A stretch of DNA of 64,000 nucleotides, taken from the NCBI GenBank assembly GCA_963663495.1, contig OY760427.1:1736001-1800000 (forward strand). The letters are read 5' to 3'. The notes below the pieces were generated by a model, which saw only the letters and a program-made list of their open reading frames with translations, was not told where the DNA came from and searched no databases. Shown here piece after piece: positions 55,300 to 63,993 of this stretch; position 1 is the first letter of the stretch; the number at the start of each line of letters is the position of its first letter. Position numbers and translations under genes: made by a program. Source of the DNA: G963663495 sp963663495 (GTDB lineage: Bacteria; Bacteroidota; Rhodothermia; Rhodothermales; Bin80).

Positions 55300-56558
55300 C
55301 CCGATACGGTTAGTTCATACCGCAATATCACATACAGGCTGTTGCCCGGAAGTCGGAGTAGCGCCAAGCAACTTGCTGGATTAGCGGGTGCGTGTAGGTT
55401 TGTGTGGAATGCCATCCTCGCAGAGCAGAGCGAGGCGTACAAGAAAGCGAAAGAGGCTGGAGAGAAGCCGCCCTCGGTAAGCTTCTTCTCGCTGGGGAAG
55501 CGGTTCACGGCGGTGCGCCGCACGGTCGAGTGGCTACCTGAATACTCCTTTGGTGTCGTTAGATACACATTGTAGTTAGATACCCATTGAAATATCAGGC
55601 GGATGCATGGAAGGCATTCTTCAAGGAGGGTAAGAGAAGACCGAGATTCCATTCCAGACGTGGTAGTACGCCTTCGTTCACGATCCCGGATAACGTAAGG
55701 GTTCGGGATGGCAAGCTGTATATCCCGAAAGTGGGATATATGGCGCTCCGCAGGCGGGGAGGCAACCCGTACCCTGATGGTATACCCGTCAAAGCCACTG
55801 TAAAGAAGAACGCCGGCAAAGGGTATGCTGTCATCTGCTACAAGATGGAGGCACCTGTAATAGAGGATACCGGCGGTGCTGTAGGCATTGACCGTAATTG
55901 CGGGCAGGTCGCTATGGTCTCCACAGAGGGCGATACAAGCATTATCAGACAACCGGATACCAAGCGTCTTGATGCCAAGTTGAAGCGGCATCAGCGAAGA
56001 CTGGCGAGACAGAAGAAAGGCTCCAACCGTCGTAACAGGCGGAAGCATAGAATCGCCCGCATACAGCGCAAGCGTGCTAACGTCCTCAAGAATGCGAACC
56101 ACCAGGTAAGTCGCAGTATTGCCAAATGCTCCTCAACGGTGATACTGGAGGACCTAAGGATCAAAGCGATGATACGTTCAGCTAAGGGGACGATGGAGAG
56201 CTTTGGCACAAACGTCAGACAGAAGTCTGGCCTCAATCGTGGAATACTGCGAACAGGTTGGGGCCAGCTGGATCAGATGCTGGGCTATAAGTGCCGCAAG
56301 GTGATAAAGGTTACCGCTGCCTATATCAGTCAGCGGTGTTCTGTGTGTGGGCACACAGAAGCGAGTACCCGTAAGACACGGAGCAAATTCACGTGTATGG
56401 TCCTGCGGCCATGCGGATCATGCAGACCTGAATGCGGCTGCAAACATACTGGATTGGGGCTGCTGCACGGCGAGGGGCGTTCGGGTTACCGACCCCTATG
56501 ACCCGTGAAATTGATACTAGTGCCTCACTGTGTACAGTTGGTCACTCACGTAATATAA
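55300..56558 (+). pseudogene. tnpB: tnpB copy E, multiple frameshifts
   Basis: It aligns with copy B from about the fourth codon. Damage: the same 17-bp tandem duplication as copy A near 55578 (TAGTTAGATACCCATTG), an extra G in the second zinc pair (GTATGGTCCTGC), loss of about ten bases after NILASG, and an extra A at the end (CGTAATATAA). The RuvC Asp and Glu codons remain in the middle frame from 55587. Confidence 0.82.
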
Positions 56559-56563
56559 TTCCC

Positions 56564-57058
56564 ATACTTAAGGTACCTTTGCTGCGGTACGGGACTGACC
56601 GTGAAATGCTTGTAGAGCTAGTGAGAGAATGCGTTACGTAGCAATTCTCGCGGCGCAGCCCGCTGGAGCAGCAAAAGCTTTTGGAAGATCTCGGTATTGA
56701 CCGAACGCGTGCCAGCGCGTTCATAAAGCAGTCTGCGGGTGTCTTTGCTGTGCCTTTGCTGTTAGAGGCATTCGGTGTGATTGTCGTTAATGGCCTGACA
56801 AAAACTGTTATACTCGGAACGATTGCACACTTCGTTGGGAAGAGTCTGCTGGTGCGCCTCCTTCAACCGGTTCTTGTGCGTATTCCATGGTGGGTGGGTT
56901 GGATAACGCCGGTAGCGTGGACTGCGGCGGTTGGATGGACGGCATTCAATCTGCAGGGACCCGCTAGGCGCAAGACGGTGCCCGTGGTACTCTATTTGGG
57001 AATGTGCTGTCTGAGAAACGAAGAATTGCCTGTCACAGAGACGCTGCCTGATGATTGA
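56564..57058 (+). pseudogene. YaaW-like (UPF0174/DUF3944) protein, 5' truncated and with an internal stop
   Basis: The frame enters from the tnpB element and reads VPLLRYGTDREMLVELVREC, then a TAG at 56639, then QFSRRSPLEQQKLLEDLGID and on to RRKTVPVVLYLGMCCLR. The order and the ending (IPAVLQIACLR in E. coli YaaW, from memory) suggest the YaaW family, with a hydrophobic centre. Tnp element E replaced the N-terminal half. A shorter product from the TTG at 56681 (125 codons) is possible but would lack the normal start. Its end overlaps the convergent PH-domain gene by 26 bp. Confidence 0.55.
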
Positions 57059-58505
57059 ATTCCTCGTACAGATCAAGCATCAGCTTGTCTGCGTCATTCG
57101 CCGCGAGATCAATAATGCCGGGATTGGACCATTCGAGCCCACCCGCCGTGTCTACAAGCACGGTGCGCAGTCCCAAACGCCGCTGAAAGTAGGTGGCCGT
57201 GCGGTAGAAGACTTGAAACCGGTCTTTGGGGATAACCCACATCTTTTGCGCGAATACGCCCTTGCGGACAAACAGGAATCCCCCTTCTATGGCATATTGA
57301 TGCTTGCGCCACTGGTCGTAGGCAAGCCACAGACAGGCGGGAGCCAAGAGCAGGAACCAGAGTGCCTGGTTCCATAGGGTGGACGAAAATGCAACCAATA
57401 CCGAGAGAGCAATCAAGTATCGAATGCTCCTACGGCGAATTGTACGCCGGGACACCCGATGGAATGACACTGGAATGGTGAATGGTCTGATGTGACTCGC
57501 TACGGCTAGTACTTCTGGCAAGGTGGCAAACGGAATCCCCACCTGATGCCCCACTTGCGCTCTGTCCAGCCCCACCGTTTGAATCTTCAGGCGGTACCAT
57601 CCATAACGGCGCATCAGCGGTTGCGTGCGGATGATCAGCGCTTGGATTCGCTTGAGCGGTATGACGCCTTCAACCACAGTCAATAGTCCGTGGCGTTTGT
57701 GCAATCGGGCATCATCCAATACCAACTTGAACCCAAAATAACGTACAACTTGGAGGATTATGCCGGAAAGCCATGCCAGAAGAATGGCAGCAACCAGCAT
57801 CCCCACCACAAAAAGCCACCGCACTGGTCCTTCTCCCGCCTCATAAATTTCCGGAAGGATTTGGCTCATCCAAGCACCGATTACGGCGTCATCTAAGCCC
57901 CACAATTCCTGGGCATACTGCAGTCCATAGTATGCTACCGCTACAAACAATAAGGAAAACCTGAAGACGCCCGACAAGAACAGCCGGCGGGTGGTAAGTG
58001 TGAAAGTCGGCAGGGATTCTTCCGTGACCGCAACCTCCGACGGTAGGTCCGTACCGACAGGCTGCACATCTTGGCGGTATTCCTTCAGGATAGAGCGGAT
58101 ACGGTCTGCTTCCGCCGTGTCTACGTACTTAAGTATTCCTTCCGCTTCGGAGCTAGAAGCAGTCTCAATTCTGACTATTGCAGTGCCAAGGATACGGGCA
58201 ACCATATTGCGCTCAACACCGATATTCTGGATGCGTTCATACGGGATATGTCGTTTGTTGCGCGTAAAAATGCCGCTGTGGATTACAATCTCTGTGGGTG
58301 TGGTCCAGTACCGAAACCGGTAGTATGCAGCTAGGGTGAAGGGGATAGCTATGCAGGCGAAGTAGACTAGGATAATGGGCAAGAGGATGCTGCTATCGCT
58401 GTTCCGACCCATCATTGTTGGAACAAGTATCACAGCTATGACGGCACTCCTACCGAGCAGAGAGTGCACCAGCGTCCACGGATGCAGGCGGAGTGTGGTC
58501 ATCAA
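57033..58505 (-). CDS. Membrane protein with bacterial PH (bPH2/YdbT-type) domains
   Basis: 490 residues. Hydrophobic pairs (SAVIAVILVPTM, LLPIILVYFACIAIPFTLAAYY, and others near 180, 230 and 370) alternate with bPH2 domains marked by IVIHSGIFTRNKRHIPYERIQ, HKRHGLLTVVEGVIPLKRIQ and EGGFLFVRKGVFAQKMWVIP, so three domains as in YdbT. The start overlaps the stop of the partner gene upstream (ATGA). The YdbS/YdbT pair is linked to membrane stress tolerance in Bacillus; the role here is inference. Confidence 0.82.
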   Translation of the reverse strand: MMTTLRLHPWTLVHSLLGRSAVIAVILVPTMMGRNSDSSILLPIILVYFACIAIPFTLAAYYRFRYWTTPTEIVIHSGIFTRNKRHIPYERIQNIGVERNMVARILGTAIVRIETASSSEAEGILKYVDTAEADRIRSILKEYRQDVQPVGTDLPSEVAVTEESLPTFTLTTRRLFLSGVFRFSLLFVAVAYYGLQYAQELWGLDDAVIGAWMSQILPEIYEAGEGPVRWLFVVGMLVAAILLAWLSGIILQVVRYFGFKLVLDDARLHKRHGLLTVVEGVIPLKRIQALIIRTQPLMRRYGWYRLKIQTVGLDRAQVGHQVGIPFATLPEVLAVASHIRPFTIPVSFHRVSRRTIRRRSIRYLIALSVLVAFSSTLWNQALWFLLLAPACLWLAYDQWRKHQYAIEGGFLFVRKGVFAQKMWVIPKDRFQVFYRTATYFQRRLGLRTVLVDTAGGLEWSNPGIIDLAANDADKLMLDLYEEFNHQAASL

Positions 58506-58984
58506 ACCGCGTCCTCTGCAACGGCGTTCTTCAGTTCACCGCGCAGGCTCTCAGCCTCGTTATATGGTAGGCCTGGAACGACGACCCTACTGCTGCGGTG
58601 CCCAGCCGTGTGTACGATAAGCCGTCCTAAATCGAAGTTGCGTTCAATCACATCCTGGGACACATCAATATGCTGAATACGGCGCAGCGGGACGACCGTG
58701 TAAACGCGATTCCAGATTCCCCGCTCCACATACAGGTCAGCGGAACGCAGCACGTACCTCCAGAAACGGTACCGAAGGGAAGGGATAACTGCGGTCCATG
58801 CACTTCCGATTAAAATGGTGCACGCGCTTCTCAGGAAACCGAAAAGCGGTCCGTCCCCGCCGACACTCACCGCGATGTCAATGAATACCATGCCGGCGAC
58901 CAATCCCGTCCATACCATGGCGGCCTTTATTCTCCATACCGTTATTACCGCGGGCTCAAGATGTTGCATGGACTGATCAGGCAT
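58502..58984 (-). CDS. Small bacterial PH-domain membrane protein (YdbS-type)
   Basis: 160 residues from the ATG at 58984 (MPDQSMQHLEPA); longer open frames would overlap the divergent epimerase gene. Two N-terminal hydrophobic helices, then a single bPH2 domain: ADLYVERGIWNRVYTVVPLRRIQHIDV and FDLGRLIVHTAGHRSSRVVVPGL. It is translationally coupled to the larger PH protein, forming the common YdbS-YdbT pair. Confidence 0.82.
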   Translation of the reverse strand: MPDQSMQHLEPAVITVWRIKAAMVWTGLVAGMVFIDIAVSVGGDGPLFGFLRSACTILIGSAWTAVIPSLRYRFWRYVLRSADLYVERGIWNRVYTVVPLRRIQHIDVSQDVIERNFDLGRLIVHTAGHRSSRVVVPGLPYNEAESLRGELKNAVAEDAV

Positions 58985-59027
58985 AATCCACGATGAAACT
59001 ATTCCTCCCGCTGATGTTTCAGGCCGC

Positions 59028-59834
59028 ATGCAGAGACATGTGAGCATACTGGGATGCGGCTATTTGGGCGTCCCCACTGCCGTGAAACTTGTCTCACACG
59101 GATGGCAGGTGCGAGGTTCAACAACCCGCGCGGCGAAGTTGCCCCACTTGCGGGACGCAGGTATTGATGCCTATCACATCAGCGTTCCGGATAGGGTGCA
59201 GGAGTGGGACATTTTTCATTCCGACCGATTGCTGTTCAACATTCCTCTCGGTAGGAGGCGTAGTGATGTTGCGGTGCGGTACCGCGCGATTGTTGAATGC
59301 GTCACCGCTCTCGCGCATGCCGCAGGCGTGAAACACGTGCTGTTCGTGAGCTCAACATCGGTTTATGGCCATCAGACCGAGGACCTAAGAGAAGAAGATA
59401 CCGGTATCTTACGCCCTCGCTCGGCATCTGGCGAAGTACTTTTATGGGCCGAGCAGGCGGTGCGAAAACGGTTTGATTCCACGGTACTGCGGCTAGGAGG
59501 ACTATATGGATGCCAACGTCCTCCTGGTCGATTCACGCGTGGGAGGCTTGCTAACCCTGACCTGCCGGTGAACATGGTTCACCGCGATGACGCTGTGGCA
59601 GCCGCGTGTGCGGTCTTGGAGAAAGATGTGTGGGGCGAGACATTCAATGTCTGTGCGCCAGAACATCCTACAAGGGCGGAGTTCTATGGAGCTGCCGCGC
59701 GATGGTTGGGGAAGGAGCCACCATCTGGTGGTGCGACTGATCGGTCTTTGTACCGATGTGTTAGCAGTAGGAAACTCACACGCCATCTTGGCTTTACTTT
59801 CAAGTACCCAGACCCGCTCGTACGGGCACCGTAA
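59028..59834 (+). CDS. NAD-dependent epimerase/dehydratase family protein, YeeZ-like
   Basis: 268 residues. A Rossmann start (VSILGCGYLGVPTAVKL) and SDR-extended motifs FVSSTSVYG and LRLGGLYG, but no YxxxK in the usual place (SGEVLLWAEQAV occupies it), as in the YeeZ subgroup. Substrate unknown. It is divergent from the PH-domain pair with a 43-bp spacer and is followed by msrB after 35 bp. Confidence 0.78.
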   Translation: MQRHVSILGCGYLGVPTAVKLVSHGWQVRGSTTRAAKLPHLRDAGIDAYHISVPDRVQEWDIFHSDRLLFNIPLGRRRSDVAVRYRAIVECVTALAHAAGVKHVLFVSSTSVYGHQTEDLREEDTGILRPRSASGEVLLWAEQAVRKRFDSTVLRLGGLYGCQRPPGRFTRGRLANPDLPVNMVHRDDAVAAACAVLEKDVWGETFNVCAPEHPTRAEFYGAAARWLGKEPPSGGATDRSLYRCVSSRKLTRHLGFTFKYPDPLVRAP

Positions 59835-59869
59835 CGATTATGCACACATAACATGGGTTAAGAGCAAGT

Positions 59870-60226
59870 ATGAATCCGTTGACTGCTGAAGAAGAACGCA
59901 TTATTGTTCACAAAGGCACCGAGCCCCCATTCACGGGCAAATATGATTTGCACGATGCCGAGGGCGTGTACTTGTGCAGGCGCTGCGACGCGCAGTTGTT
60001 TACATCGGAGGACAAATTCCATTCGCACTGCGGATGGCCAAGCTTTGACCGCGAGATTGATGGTGCGGTTAGGCGGTTACCGGATGCGGACGGGAGGAGA
60101 ACCGAAATCGTCTGTGCTGCATGTGGAGGACACTTAGGCCATGTGTTTCACGGCGAAGGCTTTACGCCCCGCGCCACGCGCCACTGCGTCAACTCACTTT
60201 CAATGAAGTTTCGGGCAAAGGATTGA
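59870..60226 (+). CDS. msrB: Peptide-methionine (R)-S-oxide reductase
   Basis: It repairs R-methionine sulfoxide in proteins. 118 residues. The zinc-binding pairs CRRC and CAAC, HSHCGWPSF, the GHVFHGEG block and the catalytic RHCVNSLSMKF (Cys in the resolving active-site position) are all present. The first Cys of an alternative disulfide site is in HSHC. A standalone enzyme without a fused MsrA domain. Confidence 0.93.
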   Translation: MNPLTAEEERIIVHKGTEPPFTGKYDLHDAEGVYLCRRCDAQLFTSEDKFHSHCGWPSFDREIDGAVRRLPDADGRRTEIVCAACGGHLGHVFHGEGFTPRATRHCVNSLSMKFRAKD

Positions 60227-60244
60227 CAGCCCCCTTCATCATTG

Positions 60245-60327
60245 TGCCGGAGGTGGGAGTCGAACCCACACATCCAAAGGGATACAGGTTCCTAAGACCT
60301 GCGCGTCTTCCATTCCGCCACTCCGGC
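60245..60327 (-). tRNA. tRNA-Leu (UAG)
   Basis: An 83-nt gene on the minus strand. The acceptor stem GCCGGAG pairs with CTCCGGC, followed by a discriminator A. The anticodon stem CAGGT/ACCTG encloses the loop CTTAGGA, giving anticodon UAG. There is a long variable arm typical of leucine tRNAs, and the T arm contains GGTTCGACTCC. CCA is not encoded. It sits 18 bp after msrB. Confidence 0.92.
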
Positions 60328-60822
60328 TGTCGCGTTGAAATATTCATTGATCGGAGCGGTTCCGGCTAAAGGAAGGTGCATTTCTCCATCGCAGCGAGAG
60401 GGATCCGAGGAGGTGGAGCGCTGCTCTCACTCTTCATGCCGAGACGTGATGATCTGTGCACAGCATCTCCTGCCGCCAGATCTGCCCGTCTCGTTGCGAT
60501 GGCCAGCCCTCCCCCCCTCCCCCCCTGCAGACGCTCGGTCTCACTAATCACCTTCGCCTACATGCGGTAGTGCAGTGCTAAGCCCGGGATATTCATTTTC
60601 ATTCTCTGCTTCGCCGATGCTTTGAAGCCATACGCGATCATGATACCGCTGATTCTTGGCGGTTGATCGTCGCGAGCACAGATACTCTAGGTCGGATTAA
60701 AGTAGTCTTGAAACTTCGTTACCTCGTCAGCACTAACCCTTTGAATATTCCCGTCTTTGGTCTTGGCACGCTTAATTTCTGTCAGACACTAGTTAGAGGC
60801 AATCACATCATAGGTTCGGAAG
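60328..60822. other. Gap between tRNA-Leu and the MITE remnant
   Basis: About 500 bp. A C-rich run lies near 60510-60530. On the minus strand 60785-60687 encodes a short tail TEIKRAKTKDGNIQRVSADE and ends with DYFNPT and a stop, preceded by a stop codon. It looks like the C-terminus of a lost protein that I cannot name. No complete gene is visible. Confidence 0.35.
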
Positions 60823-61014
60823 GGGAGTTATATGGCTGAGTGCCACGCGTTTTCGCAGGCGTTACTTTTTGTGCTTTGGTGGTGCAGACAGGATGGCTTT
60901 CGCCAGTTTTTCATAATCGGTTCCCGCTTTTCACGAACAAACTGCAATTATTTCAAATAACTCAACACGTGGGTACGCATGCTAGATAATTTCCATATAT
61001 CAGGGAGTCATATA
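60823..61014. mobile_element. Truncated MITE-tnpB element (MITE part only)
   Basis: It begins GGGAGTTATATGGCTGAGTG, continues like the MITE half of the composite elements, has the spacer ATATATCA and the first bases of the inner repeat (GGGAGTCATATAC), and then loses similarity. It therefore derives from a composite tnpB element rather than from a solo MITE. No matching 8-mers flank it. Confidence 0.8.
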
Positions 61015-61029
61015 CTGTTTATTACTGTG

Positions 61030-61066
61030 AGACTGCGCACCGATTCCTATTTACAGTGCGCAGTCT
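61030..61066. repeat. 11-bp perfect hairpin
   Basis: AGACTGCGCAC at 61030-61040 pairs with GTGCGCAGTCT at 61056-61066 around a 15-base loop. There is no T run, so a terminator is not clear; it may be an end structure of a lost element. Confidence 0.6.
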
Positions 61067-61125
61067 TAAGGGATGTATGGGGGCTGGAATGATGACATGG
61101 ATGTTTAGGGTGTCCGGGGGCGAGT

Positions 61126-61314
61126 TTACGGAATTCTCGTCTTTGAAGGGTTGAACAAATCGGCCGTCTGTTTTCGCATAGATTCGCCCTTCAATGGTAT
61201 GCGATGGGCCGCGTGTGTGAGTCGGTCAAGAATGGCGTCGGCCAAGGTAGGGTTAGCCCTGCTCGTCGCCCATAGGTCATTATAGCGGTTTAATTGTTCG
61301 TCAGTTCTGGTCAA
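61126..61314 (-). pseudogene. IS21-family istB C-terminal fragment
   Basis: About 60 codons. The phrase NPTLADAILDRLTHAAHRIP followed by LKGESMRK is the C-terminus of the IS21 ATPase helper IstB. The ATPase motifs and istA are absent. It stands next to the IS66 tnpA remnant, so two elements have collapsed here. Confidence 0.78.
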
Positions 61315-61389
61315 TTCTCGCTGGCTTGGCTGTAGGAATAATTCGGGTATTTCGGCCCAGCAGGTATGGTGTGTGACTTGAGGTAAATA

Positions 61390-61636
61390 ATGTCTTCCTC
61401 TCGTGCGGGTACGCGATCTCTTCCCGCGCCGCTTCCCTTAACGCTGCACTGCCTATCTCCACGAAGCCTCGGCTGTCCGCGGCTGCAGTCCCATGGCGAT
61501 ACTTCCGCCTCTAGTAATTCAACGGTCCGTACGAGACGCCGTGCTCTGCACAAAACGCCGCTGCGGACCGGGGCCTTTCGTTATACAGCTCTACCAGCGG
61601 AAACATCTCTTCCGCCGTACGTTCGGGCTGTATCAT
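61390..61636 (-). pseudogene. IS66 accessory gene tnpA remnant with an in-frame stop
   Basis: The minus-strand frame from 61636 reads MIQPERTAEEMFPLVELYNE, AAAFCAEHGVSYGPLNY, then TAG where family members have the Trp of a NYW triplet, then RRKYRHG. This matches the helix-turn-helix accessory protein TnpA of complete IS66 elements. Upstream, minus strand from 61722, GTAAGCGTGCGGTGAACTAC is a classical IS66 terminal repeat. This is a different IS66 lineage from the tnpC-only copies in the window. Confidence 0.65.
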
Positions 61637-61858
61637 GCGATCTGGGGTCTGGGTTCTCACGTCTAGGGGTAAGCTCCCCAGAACCCATCACGCAATCAAG
61701 ATGTAGTTCACCGCACGCTTACTCCTAAGTCATGAAGTTGGCTCTCAAGCTGTGACATTATGATGCAGCGGCAAACTATGGTGCGGTGGGACCTCGCCAA
61801 CCGGTAGCACCTCCAAGTGGCCGGTATTGTAGGGGTCGCGCGTCCGCTCGTATGCTTG

Positions 61859-63331
61859 GGGAGTTATATGGCTGAATGCCACGCGTTTTCGCAGGAATTA
61901 CTTTTTGTGCTTTGGTGGTGCAGACAGGATGGCTTTCGCCAGTTCTTCATAATCGGTTCCCGCTTTTCACGAAAACACTGCAATTATTTCAAATAACTCA
62001 ACACGTGTGTACTCATGGTATATAATTTCCATATATTAGGAAGTTGTATACGCACAGTGCCATGCCCGAAACGGTTAGTACATACCGCAATATCACATAC
62101 AGGCTGTTGCCCGGAAGTCGGAGTAACGCCAAGCACCTTGCTGGATTAGCGGGTGCGTGTAGGTTTGTGTGGAATGCCATCCTCGCAGAGCAGAGCGAGG
62201 CGTACAGGAAAGCGAAAGAGGCTGGCGAGAAGCCGCCCTCGGTAAGCTTCTTCTCGCTGGGGAAGCGGTTCACGGCACTGCGCCGTACGGTCGAGTGGCT
62301 ACCTGAATACTCCTTTGATGTCGTTAGATACACATTGAAATATCAGGCGGATGCATGGAAGGCATTCTTCAAGGAGGGTAAGAGAAAACCGAGATTCCAT
62401 TCCAGACGTGGTAGTACGCCTTCGTTCACGATCCCGGATAACGTAAGGGTTCGGGATGGCAAGCTGTATATCCCGAAAGTGGGATATATGGCGCTCCGCA
62501 GGCGGGGAGGCAACCCGTACCCTGATGGTATACCCGTCAAAGCCACGGTAAAGAAGAACGCCGGCAAATGGTATGCTGTCATCTGCTACAAGATGGAGGC
62601 ACCTGTAATAGAGGATACCGGCGGTGCTGTAGGCATTGACCGTAATTGTGGGCAGGTCGCTATGGTCTCCACAGAGGGCGATACAAGCATTATCAGACAA
62701 CCGGATACCAAGCGTCTTGATGCCAAGTTGAAGCGGCATCAGCGAAGACTGGCGAGACAGAAGAAAGGCTCCAACCGTCGTAACAGGCGGAAGCATAGAA
62801 TCGCCCGCATACAGCGCAAGCGTGCTAACATCCTCAAGAATGCGAACCACCAGGTAAGTCGCAGTATTGCCAATTGCTTCAAAGCGATCCAACCTCAACG
62901 GTGATACTGGAGGACCTGAAGATCAAAGCGATGATACGTTCAGCTAAGGGGACGATGGAGAGCTTTGGCACAAACGTCAGACAGAAATCTGGCCTCAACC
63001 GTGGGATACTGCGAACAGGTTGGGGCCAGCTGGATCAGATGCTGAGCTATAAGTGCCGCAAGGTGATAAAGGTTACCGCTGCCTATACCAGTCAGCGGTG
63101 TTCTGTGTGTGGGCACACAGAAGCGAGTAACCGTAAGACACGGAGCAAATTCACGTGTATGTCCTGTGGACATGCGGATCATGCAGACCTGAATGCGGCT
63201 GCAAACATACTGGCCTCCGGGATTGGGGCTTCTGCACGGCGAGGGGCGTTCGGATTACCGACCCCTATGACCCGTGAAATTGATACTAGTGCCTCACTGT
63301 GTACAGTTGGTCACTCACGTATATAATTCCC
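61859..63331 (+). mobile_element. MITE-tnpB composite element F with perfect 8-bp duplication
   Basis: 1,473 bp from GGGAGTTATATGGCTGAATG to GTATATAATTCCC. The flanks are a perfect 8-bp direct repeat TATGCTTG (61851-61858 and 63332-63339). This shows that MITE and tnpB move as one unit by a mechanism that duplicates the target, unlike IS200/IS605. Confidence 0.9.
62062..63326 (+). pseudogene. tnpB: tnpB copy F, one 14-bp insertion
   Basis: It starts at the ATG at 62062 (MPETVSTYRNITYRLLPG) and is in frame to about 62880, where CTTCAAAGCGATCCAACCTC replaces CTCCTC, a net gain of 14 bases just before the VILEDLK block. The remaining frame (from 62874) has Glu, both zinc pairs and the last Asp. 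One insertion separates it from an intact gene. Confidence 0.85.
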
Positions 63332-63384
63332 TATGCTTGCCCACGCTGTTTCGGTTAGAATCCGATTCTCTGATAATGATCGTT

Positions 63385-63993
63385 TCAGATGAAGGGTATG
63401 CTGGAGGCAGGCGCACTGACCCGGCGGTAAGCCTCGGGTGAGTCTACATCCCGGGTCACATGGTGGGTCGGCCAAGGAATGTTTGTCAGGTGTGCGCCGT
63501 GCAGCTGTACCAATGTCCGTCCATCTTGAGCGGAAAGGAGCATTGGGCGATAGTATCCTGCAAATATTATCGGATGACCGGGAAGCCCCCGGTGTGTGGG
63601 CCTAACAATGGCGCGACAGTCGCCCACTCGGACCTGCTGGAAGGATTCTATCAGTTGATCTACCTCATACGATTCGACGCATGGAAGGTCGGCTAGGCAG
63701 ACCATGTAGCCTGAAGCGCTCTTTGTTGCTGCCTGTATTCCTTTGCGACGGGAAGACATGATGCCTTCGCTGTGGCTCGCATTGTGTGCAAACACCACAT
63801 CAAGCCCTTCCAACGCGGCCGTGATAGTGCTCGCCTCGTGGCCAGTGACTACGATCACCTCGCTCGCTTTCGAAGATGTTATGGTCTCCACGACGTTACG
63901 CACAAGCGGGCGCCCTTGGTAATTGAGCATAAGTTTATTCGCTTGGCCCATTCGCGCGGATGAACCGGCTGCTAGGATGACGGCAGAAATCAT
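63385..63993 (-). CDS. MobA-like nucleotidyltransferase (molybdenum cofactor cytidylyl/guanylyltransferase type)
   Basis: 202 residues. The N-terminal LAAGSSARMGQANKLML is the NTP-binding signature, VVTGHEA and CLADLPCV (metal-binding Asp) follow, and GLPGHPIIF is the family's substrate-loop motif. The length fits MocA/MobA-type enzymes that attach a nucleotide to molybdopterin; other NTP-transferases of this fold cannot be excluded. The start is 7 bases from the window edge, so its operon partners are not visible. Confidence 0.82.
   Translation of the reverse strand: MISAVILAAGSSARMGQANKLMLNYQGRPLVRNVVETITSSKASEVIVVTGHEASTITAALEGLDVVFAHNASHSEGIMSSRRKGIQAATKSASGYMVCLADLPCVESYEVDQLIESFQQVRVGDCRAIVRPTHRGLPGHPIIFAGYYRPMLLSAQDGRTLVQLHGAHLTNIPWPTHHVTRDVDSPEAYRRVSAPASSIPFI

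Larger units (their letters stand above)
53118..56563 (+). mobile_element. MITE-tnpB composite element E, interrupted by IS66
   Basis: The MITE left end starts at 53118 and runs to 53195, where the IS66-like element begins. After it (55300) the sequence resumes inside tnpB codon four or so (CCCGATACGGTTAG). About 100 bp of MITE and the inner inverted repeat between those points are missing, so a deletion accompanied or followed the IS66 insertion and there is no 8-bp duplication around IS66. Outer flanks ATAAGATA and ATACTTAA do not match convincingly. Confidence 0.75.

Noticed and set aside
60335..60570. Short frames across the C-rich tract after tRNA-Leu
   Set aside because: Low-complexity translations on overlapping frames and no recognisable start context.
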